Of a DNA stretch of 13,301 nt, positions 7,068 to 13,301 are shown one piece after another. Below the pieces are notes generated by a model that worked only from the letters and a program-made list of their open reading frames with translations, did no database searches and was not told the origin of the DNA. Source of the stretch: JAGLSB01 sp023135955 (GTDB lineage Bacteria > Bacteroidota > Bacteroidia > Bacteroidales > GCA-2748055). The stretch's first letter is position 1; each line of letters opens with the position of its first letter. Position numbers and translations under genes: made by a program. The stretch is taken from NCBI GenBank assembly GCA_030673645.1, contig DAOVIO010000117.1, positions 1 through 13,301 on the forward strand, written 5' to 3'.

Positions 7068-7161
7068 GCGAACACAGTGAGCACCTCCCCGCGAGCGCAG
7101 CGAGCCTCTCTCAAGTGAACGAAGTGAACATCTCCCCGTGAGCGCAGCAAGCACCCATACC
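7068..7161. repeat. Four degenerate 23-24 nt tandem units
   Basis: Units begin GCGAACACAGTGAGCACCTC (7068), GCGAGCGCAGCGAGCCTCTC (7091), AGTGAACGAAGTGAACATCT (7114) and GTGAGCGCAGCAAGCACCCA (7138). The shared core is RYGARCGCAGYGAGC followed by a C-rich spacer. The word GCGCAG also sits at the centre of the palindrome 12 bases upstream, so the two may share an origin. A 95-codon minus-strand frame crosses the block but is only translated repeat. Apart from this block, the palindrome and two promoter-like sites, the 6876-7313 gap shows nothing. Confidence 0.75.
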
Positions 7162-7202
7162 ACCCATATATTCCATCCAGAAAAAGATTCATCATAAAAA
7201 CA

Positions 7203-7233
7203 TTGAATTTCTCTATAGAAAACTGTAAATTGT
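7203..7233 (+). promoter_or_regulatory. Candidate promoter of the giant propeller protein
   Basis: TTG at 7203-7205, a 20-base spacer, then TAAATTGT at 7226-7233, a partial match to TAnnTTTG. Transcription would start near 7240, giving a leader of about 75 bases before the ATG at 7314. The match is weak on its own; the spacing agrees with the other candidates in the window. Confidence 0.28.
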
Positions 7234-7313
7234 TTCCCATTCAACGAGATTTAGAGAGAACCCTAATCGAAGTTTATATGCAACTATCTATCCGAGCTAG
7301 TAGTCTGATCAGT

Positions 7314-10300
7314 ATGATCATAACCAGAAAAATTACCCAATTATTTATTTTATTTTTCTTTTCGGCAAATCTTTTTTGCCAGACATTGGGCTTTACAGAG
7401 TTGAATTTGGATACATTAAGTACAACAACCTTTATAACCCACAGCGAATGGATTGATTATGATAATGACGGGGATCTTGATGTATATTACGGTTATAATA
7501 GTTACATAGGCATATTCCGGAATGATAGTGTAGAGGGTTTCGTTAAGGAAGAATTATCAACATCAAGAAATTCTTCCAGATATGTATGGGGTGATTATGA
7601 CAATGATGATGATCTGGATTTGTTTGTAGATAATTATTTGTATACCAATGATGGAGCTGGAACCTTAACTGAAGATTTAGTTCCCGGCCTTGAATATTTC
7701 AATGTTTATGGGCTTGATCTTGGTGATGCTGATAATGATGGAGACCTGGATCTTTTGTGTATATTGGCAGATGATAATAGCAATGGTTATTTTGGAAGAA
7801 TTCTCATAAATGATAACGGAACTTTTTCCAAACCTATTCATGATTTTCCTACGTCTGATCGTTTTTCAAATTGTTTATTGATAGATCTTAATAAAGATGA
7901 TCAAATGGATGTTGTTATTCATGATCGAGATTCTACCTGGATATATATTAATCAACAATTTGAATTTACACGAATTGCAGCATTTAGTATCAATGCATAT
8001 AGTCATTGTAAAATGCAGGTAACAGATATTGATAATGATTTTGATCCCGACATTATTGCTTCCGGAGATATCATACTTAATGAATATCCGTCCTTTTCGA
8101 AATTATCACCCCAGACTTATTTTCCCCCAGACTTAATAGAAACCGGAGATGCTGATAATGATGGAGATGTGGATATGATATATATTGACAAATCGGATCC
8201 AACAACTCTTTATCTAAATGATAACGGGGCATTTTCCAATTCCGAATTAAGCTTTCCTCTTTTATATGATGGTAATGGCAACTGGGGGGATTATGATAAA
8301 GATGGAGACCTGGACCTGGTGGTTTTATATAATACAGGTGGAAAGCTTGTTGCAAAAATTTTTAGAAATGATCTGAATACTGTTAATGCTGCTCCTTCAC
8401 CACCAACAGGACTTGTTTCAAGCACTAATGGAAACCGGGTTACCTTATCATGGTCGGCAGGAACCGATACGGAAACTGCTGATAGCAGCCTAAGCTATAA
8501 TATGAGATTAGAGAAAGGCGGAGTAATAATTAAACCTACTCATGCAGATATATCGAATGGATTCTTAAAACAGAATTTTAGGGGTAATATTGGTCAAAAA
8601 CTTAATACTACTATTAAAGGGTTATCTGATGGAATATATACCTGGAGTCTTCAGACAATTGATGTGGGAGCAAAAGGCTCAGCTTTCGCTTCGGCGGAAT
8701 CTTTTGAAATTAATCTTTCCAATAGCATAGCTCCCTCTTCTTCACAGGCTATTGCTCCCGGTTCTGATGGAACAACTCTTACAGTGACTGAAACCGGTAG
8801 TTTTGTTTTCCGGGAGTGGGCATATTCAACCAAACATGGAGGGCTCCTGGTTTCATTAAGTAATACAACTACAAGCTTCACTCCAATTTTTTCAGATCCG
8901 GGTGAATATTATGTTGTTTGCAGATCAATATCTGAAACAGATACAGCAATTAGTAATGAAGTACTTATTTCTGTTTTGTTCTTTGAAGAAATTGAGCTTT
9001 CAGGAGTAGCAACCGAGGATATCAGGTCTGTTCAGATGGCAGATTTTGACAATGATGATGATTATGACCTTTTAATAACTGGTGATAGTGATGACATGGT
9101 TACTGTTTTATACGAAAACAATAGTAACACTTTTAACGCTGCGCCTGGATTCTCGACTCCGGCAATAAGTTCAACAAGTTCAACATGTTTTGATTACAAT
9201 AATGATGGTTTAATTGATATTTTATTAACTGGAGATGAGACATCATCTGGATATAGTACAACATTATTTGAAAATAACGGAGGACTATCTTTTTCTGCTG
9301 CAGTATCTTTTCCGGATGCGGAGGTTATTGAAGGTTCTGTTGATCATGGAGATATTGATAATGATGGATTAGAGGATCTTATAATTTGTGGTATAGATAT
9401 CAATGACGAACCTTTGACAAAAATATTCAGGAATTCAGGAACAGGTGCAAGCGGATTTACAGATATTGAAGCAGTTTTAATGCCAATTTCTAACGGAAGC
9501 TCAGATTTTATTGACCTGAATAACGATGGCTATATAGATGTTTTTTTAACAGGAACCGACCTGAGTGGAAATCCGGCAACAGAATATTATGTTAACGATA
9601 AGAAAGGTAATTTTTCACCCTCAGGAATAACATTCAATAAATTTAAAGCAAGTAAAGCAGATTTTGGAGATTATAATAATGATGGTTTTTTTGATGTTTT
9701 TATCATAGGAGAAGATCCTGACGGGTTTCATAGTTATGTTTATAAAAATATTGACGGGACAATATTTGAAGAAATACAAATTAGCTATAATAACTCTACT
9801 TATAATTCTGGCAGCTGGATTGATTTTGATAATGATGGAGACCTTGATATTCTTTTAGCTTCTGATAATTCAATCAGAACAAGTACCCAGGATGTACATT
9901 CAGCCAATATTTTGATGGAAAATTTAGGGAATGATCAATTTTCAAAGAATTATGATTTTAAAAATCAGATGACTTACAGGTCTTCTTCTGCATACCAGGT
10001 TTTTTTGTACGATAGTGATAGCGATCCTGATTTTATTCAAATGACATTCGATCAGAATACTTCGAACTATAAACCGGTTGTATTCAAAAATTTAAGCCCA
10101 AATGTAAAATCCTCACCAGCAACACCAACTGGACTTAATTCAATAATTTCCGGTAATGATGTGACACTCTCCTGGGAGGATAATACATCAGTTTCCGACC
10201 CTAAAGTCAGTTTTATTCTAACATTATATACTGGAACAGATACTATTGTTAGTTCACAGGGAAATATTTCGAGTAGCTTTAGGAAGATTGCTGAATATGG

Positions 10301-13300
10301 AGATATTCATGATACTGTATGGGTTATTAAAAACCTTGATATTGGAAATTACTACTGGAAAGTTCAATGTATTGATAATTCACTAAATACATCCGTCTTT
10401 TCAGAAGAAGATACTATAAATGTAAAGGATTTATTTACTTATTCAGGTTTACATCCTTTCATTGACGTAGAGAAAGGCGGTGCAGATTGGGGAGATTATG
10501 ATAATGATGGAGATTTAGATCTGGTTATAGCGGGTCATAGTTCAGCTGGATATGATACAAAAATATATACAAATTCTGGCATTGATTTTCAGGAGTTGAT
10601 CTTACCCCTGCAGGGTATATATGCTAATCCCAGCATGTCTGTAGAATGGGTTGATATGAATAATGATAATTTTCTGGATATGGTTCTTTATGGAAATACT
10701 ACATCATCTTCTTCAACCGGAAGATTGATAAAGATTTATAAGAATCTGGATGGGAATTCTTTTGCAGATGCCTATACATATTCATTGCCTGATAATTTTC
10801 AAACTTGTATAGCATATGGAGATATAGATAATGATGGAGATATAGATTTTGTTAGTTCACCTTATAAAATTCTTCTTAATGAGGGAGACTTCAACTTTTC
10901 GCCTGTGCATGAAACAAGAATTTATGGTTATTATCTCGATATTGTTGATCTTGATAATGACATGGATTTTGATATTGTTGACCTTAACTGGAGTACCAAC
11001 TATATTATGGTAAATGAAGGAGCAGGAAATTTTTCTGTCACTAGTAATGTCTTTTCCAATCTTACTTCCAGGGGTGAAACAAGATGGTTTGATTATAATA
11101 ATGATTCCTATATTGACCTTCTAATGACAGGGAATTCTGATAATTACTATATCACAAAGGTCTTTACAAATAATCAGGATAATACTTTTACTGAATTAAA
11201 TACAATATTAAAAGGTTCGGCGTATGGAAATGTTTCAATAGGGGACTATGAAAATGATGGTGATTCCGATTTTTTTATTAACGGGAAAAATACTCTTGAA
11301 TTTAATGAGCTTTACCTTAATAATTACACTGGCTTTGATAATCTGGATTATATTTTTTCTGAAAATGGTTATGACGGAAAGTCCCGGATGGGAGATTATG
11401 ATAATGATGGGGATCTTGATATAATATCTACTGGAACAAAAGACGGCACCGGCTATTTGACAACCCTTTATGAAAACACAAAAGACTGGCCAAATACACC
11501 TCCCTCTACCCCTGATAGTCTTTCTCACCTTCGTTCCGGGCTGGGAGTAATCCTAGGTTGGACTGAAGCAACAGATACTGAAAGCACAGATGGAGGTTTA
11601 TCCTATAATGTACGTCTTGGTACAACTCCCGGTGGATTTGATATAGTTTCTCCCCAGGCTGATGTAGGAACCGGTTACAGACGTGTTGCCAAAATTGGCA
11701 ATGCCCAGTTTAATACACAATATTTGTTGGAAACTATGGATATAGGAACATATTATTGGAGTGTACAGGCTATTGATCATAGTTTTAGGGGTGGCGAATG
11801 GGCTCCAGAGGAGTCATTTATAATTTCCAGTATAAATGTCGATTTTAGTAATGATGAAGTTTGTATAGGCTTGTCTACTTCTTTTACTGATCTTTCAGTT
11901 GCAAACGGGGTGGTTATTTCACACTGGGATTGGGACTTTGGAGATGGAGGAACTTCTTCTGACCAACATCCAAATTATCAATTTGCTGCTCCCGGAACCT
12001 ATAGTGTAAAATTGGTTGCTAGCTATATGGTTGATGCAGTTAAAACTCCTGGCGATTCTATAACAAAATCCGTAACTGTTTTACCAAGCATTACTTCCGA
12101 TTTTTCTGCTTCAACCGCCTGTTTTTTGGTTGCAACTGATTTTTATAATAATTCCTTAATGAATGGATTAACAGCCACAAATTGGCTGTGGGATTTTGGT
12201 GATGGAAATACTTCTTCAATAGAAGATCCAGGAACAAATCTTTATGCTAGTGCAGGAGATTATAATGTTAAACTTAAAGTTACAGCAAATAACGGTTGCC
12301 TCGACTCAACCTCAAATATTGTTCAGGTAGGAGAAAATCCGGATGCAAGTGTATCAGCAGATGCATCACTTAATTTTTGTGTGGGCGATAGTGTGAATTT
12401 TGAAGTTCCATATAATGCTGGTTATTTATATGATTGGAAATTAAATGGCACATCAATAAGCGATGCTGATTCAAGTTTTTATACAGCAAAACAGTCAGGA
12501 TCTTTTACAGTTGAAGTTGAGAATCCTATTGGAAATTGTTTTGCGACTTCTGATTCTAAAGTAGTATCGGCTCAGGACCCACCAGGCTCTCATACTATTA
12601 ATAGTGTTGGAAATCTCACTTTCTGCGATGGGGATAGTGTAGTATTGAGCGTTAGTGATAATTCAGATTATTCATATCAGTGGAAACGAAATGGCGGAGT
12701 TACGGGTACTGATACCAGCGTTTTTGTTGCAAAAACTTCGGGGTCTTATTCCCTGGAAGTAAGCAACTCCACAGGTTGTACCTCAACTTCCACAAACACA
12801 ATTGATATTATAGCAAATCCTGTTCCGGCAATTCCTACTATAGGTCTAACCGGTGCTACCGATTTTTGCGATGGAGAATCAGTTGAAATAAGTGTTACAG
12901 ATGATCCGGATATGACTTATCAATGGATGGATGGAGATATAACTATAAGCGGAGCAATATCCAATACGTATACCGCAACTACTACGGGTAATTATAAGCT
13001 CGTAATCACAAACTCAGTTGCTTGTTTTGTTCAAACACAAGCTAAAGCAGTAAATGTTTCTCCAACACCAATAGCACCGACAATTACTTCATCGGGAACG
13101 GAAACTTTCTGTTCTGGAGATAGTGTTATTCTCAGTGTTACAGATAATCCTGACCTGACATACCAATGGCTACTAGGGGGAGGATCTGTAGGAACAGATC
13201 AAAATACATATACAGCAAATGCAACAGGTACTTATACTCTTGAAGTGACTAACTCATCAAACTGTACATCTGCATCAGTGAACTCAATTGCAGTTACGGT

Positions 13301-13301
13301 A
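7314..13301 (+). CDS. Giant secreted protein: three VCBS/FG-GAP propellers, Fn3-like, PKD and Ig-like repeats (3' end outside window)
   Basis: A single frame without a stop runs from ATG 7314 to the window edge, giving at least 1996 residues. MIITRKITQLFILFFFSANL followed by FCQ looks like a signal peptide; an in-frame ATG at 7278 would add 12 residues. Calcium-loop motifs of the D-x-D-N-D-G-D-x-D type occur in three sets of seven: residues 48-334, 577-900 and 1061-1369. Each set is followed by a fibronectin-like module (359-467, 933-1036, 1394-1505). An Ig/PKD-like segment (471-553) follows only the first. Two PKD domains carry WDWDFGDG (1538) and WLWDFGDG (1624). At least four Ig-like repeats of 81-82 residues start near 1673. 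This is a cell-surface or released adhesin-like architecture typical of Bacteroidota; a type IX secretion C-terminal domain would be expected but lies outside the window. No catalytic domain is seen. Ligand unknown. Confidence 0.92.
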   Translation, partial: MIITRKITQLFILFFFSANLFCQTLGFTELNLDTLSTTTFITHSEWIDYDNDGDLDVYYGYNSYIGIFRNDSVEGFVKEELSTSRNSSRYVWGDYDNDDDLDLFVDNYLYTNDGAGTLTEDLVPGLEYFNVYGLDLGDADNDGDLDLLCILADDNSNGYFGRILINDNGTFSKPIHDFPTSDRFSNCLLIDLNKDDQMDVVIHDRDSTWIYINQQFEFTRIAAFSINAYSHCKMQVTDIDNDFDPDIIASGDIILNEYPSFSKLSPQTYFPPDLIETGDADNDGDVDMIYIDKSDPTTLYLNDNGAFSNSELSFPLLYDGNGNWGDYDKDGDLDLVVLYNTGGKLVAKIFRNDLNTVNAAPSPPTGLVSSTNGNRVTLSWSAGTDTETADSSLSYNMRLEKGGVIIKPTHADISNGFLKQNFRGNIGQKLNTTIKGLSDGIYTWSLQTIDVGAKGSAFASAESFEINLSNSIAPSSSQAIAPGSDGTTLTVTETGSFVFREWAYSTKHGGLLVSLSNTTTSFTPIFSDPGEYYVVCRSISETDTAISNEVLISVLFFEEIELSGVATEDIRSVQMADFDNDDDYDLLITGDSDDMVTVLYENNSNTFNAAPGFSTPAISSTSSTCFDYNNDGLIDILLTGDETSSGYSTTLFENNGGLSFSAAVSFPDAEVIEGSVDHGDIDNDGLEDLIICGIDINDEPLTKIFRNSGTGASGFTDIEAVLMPISNGSSDFIDLNNDGYIDVFLTGTDLSGNPATEYYVNDKKGNFSPSGITFNKFKASKADFGDYNNDGFFDVFIIGEDPDGFHSYVYKNIDGTIFEEIQISYNNSTYNSGSWIDFDNDGDLDILLASDNSIRTSTQDVHSANILMENLGNDQFSKNYDFKNQMTYRSSSAYQVFLYDSDSDPDFIQMTFDQNTSNYKPVVFKNLSPNVKSSPATPTGLNSIISGNDVTLSWEDNTSVSDPKVSFILTLYTGTDTIVSSQGNISSSFRKIAEYGDIHDTVWVIKNLDIGNYYWKVQCIDNSLNTSVFSEEDTINVKDLFTYSGLHPFIDVEKGGADWGDYDNDGDLDLVIAGHSSAGYDTKIYTNSGIDFQELILPLQGIYANPSMSVEWVDMNNDNFLDMVLYGNTTSSSSTGRLIKIYKNLDGNSFADAYTYSLPDNFQTCIAYGDIDNDGDIDFVSSPYKILLNEGDFNFSPVHETRIYGYYLDIVDLDNDMDFDIVDLNWSTNYIMVNEGAGNFSVTSNVFSNLTSRGETRWFDYNNDSYIDLLMTGNSDNYYITKVFTNNQDNTFTELNTILKGSAYGNVSIGDYENDGDSDFFINGKNTLEFNELYLNNYTGFDNLDYIFSENGYDGKSRMGDYDNDGDLDIISTGTKDGTGYLTTLYENTKDWPNTPPSTPDSLSHLRSGLGVILGWTEATDTESTDGGLSYNVRLGTTPGGFDIVSPQADVGTGYRRVAKIGNAQFNTQYLLETMDIGTYYWSVQAIDHSFRGGEWAPEESFIISSINVDFSNDEVCIGLSTSFTDLSVANGVVISHWDWDFGDGGTSSDQHPNYQFAAPGTYSVKLVASYMVDAVKTPGDSITKSVTVLPSITSDFSASTACFLVATDFYNNSLMNGLTATNWLWDFGDGNTSSIEDPGTNLYASAGDYNVKLKVTANNGCLDSTSNIVQVGENPDASVSADASLNFCVGDSVNFEVPYNAGYLYDWKLNGTSISDADSSFYTAKQSGSFTVEVENPIGNCFATSDSKVVSAQDPPGSHTINSVGNLTFCDGDSVVLSVSDNSDYSYQWKRNGGVTGTDTSVFVAKTSGSYSLEVSNSTGCTSTSTNTIDIIANPVPAIPTIGLTGATDFCDGESVEISVTDDPDMTYQWMDGDITISGAISNTYTATTTGNYKLVITNSVACFVQTQAKAVNVSPTPIAPTITSSGTETFCSGDSVILSVTDNPDLTYQWLLGGGSVGTDQNTYTANATGTYTLEVTNSSNCTSASVNSIAVTV
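7455..8315 (+). repeat. VCBS/FG-GAP propeller 1: seven calcium-loop motifs
   Basis: Motifs start at residues 48 (DYDNDGDLD), 94 (DYDNDDDLD), 138 (DADNDGDLD), 191 (DLNKDDQMD), 238 (DIDNDFDPD), 279 (DADNDGDVD) and 326 (DYDKDGDLD). Spacing is 41-53 residues, as expected for one propeller blade each. Motifs 4 and 5 are the most degraded. Confidence 0.85.
9042..10037 (+). repeat. VCBS/FG-GAP propeller 2: seven motifs
   Basis: Motifs start at residues 577 (DFDNDDDYD), 627 (DYNNDGLID), 680 (DIDNDGLED), 734 (DLNNDGYID), 786 (DYNNDGFFD), 837 (DFDNDGDLD) and 900 (DSDSDPDFI, degraded). Several blades continue with (L/I)xTGxD...G...Y/FxN, a strand pattern nearly absent from propeller 1 but shared with propeller 3. 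Confidence 0.85.
10494..11420 (+). repeat. VCBS/FG-GAP propeller 3: seven motifs
   Basis: Motifs start at residues 1061 (DYDNDGDLD), 1114 (DMNNDNFLD), 1170 (DIDNDGDID), 1212 (DLDNDMDFD), 1260 (DYNNDSYID), 1311 (DYENDGDSD) and 1361 (DYDNDGDLD). The first and last motifs share 20 identical bases (10491-10510 and 11391-11410), exactly 900 bases apart. Confidence 0.85.
12330..13301 (+). repeat. Tandem Ig-like repeats of 81-82 residues, four copies to the window edge
   Basis: Each copy carries F-C-x-G-(D/E)-S-V, then (Y/W)-Q/D-W about 20 residues later, T-A-x-x-x-G-x-Y/F and a closing N-S/P-x-x-x-C. The F of the FC motif lies at 12375, 12621, 12864 and 13107, so the periods are 246, 243 and 243 bases. 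Both cysteines are kept in every copy, which suggests one disulfide per domain outside the cytoplasm. Copy 1 is the most divergent (FCVGDSV, YDWKLNG). The array may continue past the edge. Confidence 0.88.

Noticed and set aside
7068..7161. Possible mini CRISPR array
   Set aside because: Units are contiguous and degenerate without unique spacers, and no cas genes are present.
6957..7244. Minus-strand frame of 95 codons upstream of the caspase
   Set aside because: It crosses the palindrome and the four tandem units; the residues SLRSLERGSLRSRG simply mirror the DNA repeat.
8077..11780. Minus-strand frames at 8077-8355, 8651-8881, 11235-11528 and 11598-11780
   Set aside because: All are antisense to the continuous 1996-codon frame with recognisable VCBS, Fn3-like and PKD modules; the repetitive codons leave antisense frames open by chance.

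Overview
The window looks like chromosomal DNA of a Bacteroidota species. The support is AT-rich sequence, start codons without Shine-Dalgarno sites, candidate promoters resembling the Bacteroidota TTG / 19-20 nt / TAnnTTTG pattern, a Reg_prop/Y_Y_Y sensor, and a very large secreted FG-GAP/PKD/Ig-like protein. No rRNA, tRNA, CRISPR array, transposase or phage gene is visible.

Layout. Bases 3-128 hold the charged C-terminal tail of a gene that starts outside the window. A 379-base gap with degenerate short repeats follows, then an exported metallo-beta-lactamase-fold hydrolase (508-1248, +). It converges on a 1084-residue membrane sensor phosphatase (1565-4819, -) made of 14 Reg_prop-like blades, a Y_Y_Y domain, one membrane helix, a coiled coil and a SpoIIE/PP2C phosphatase. 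Upstream of that on the same strand is an exported caspase-like (C14) peptidase (5040-6875, -) with a lectin-like jelly roll and a CARDB-like Ig domain in front of the protease. Divergent from the caspase, and running off the right edge, is a secreted giant (7314 to beyond 13301, +; at least 1996 residues). It has three VCBS/FG-GAP propellers of seven motifs each, each followed by a fibronectin-like module, then two PKD domains and at least four Ig-like repeats.

Every fully contained intergenic gap carries its own kind of short repeat: a near-palindrome with a pyrimidine tract (129-507), units of about 51 nt and 10-11 nt tandem repeats (1248-1565), an exact 18-bp inverted repeat around a promoter-like site (4838-5030), and a perfect 32-bp palindrome with four 23-24 nt units (7025-7161) between two candidate divergent promoters.

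The caspase, sensor phosphatase and giant protein are all predicted to act at or beyond the inner membrane, and may form a cell-surface sensing/proteolysis neighbourhood. That link rests on position only. No known defence or secretion system can be recognised here.
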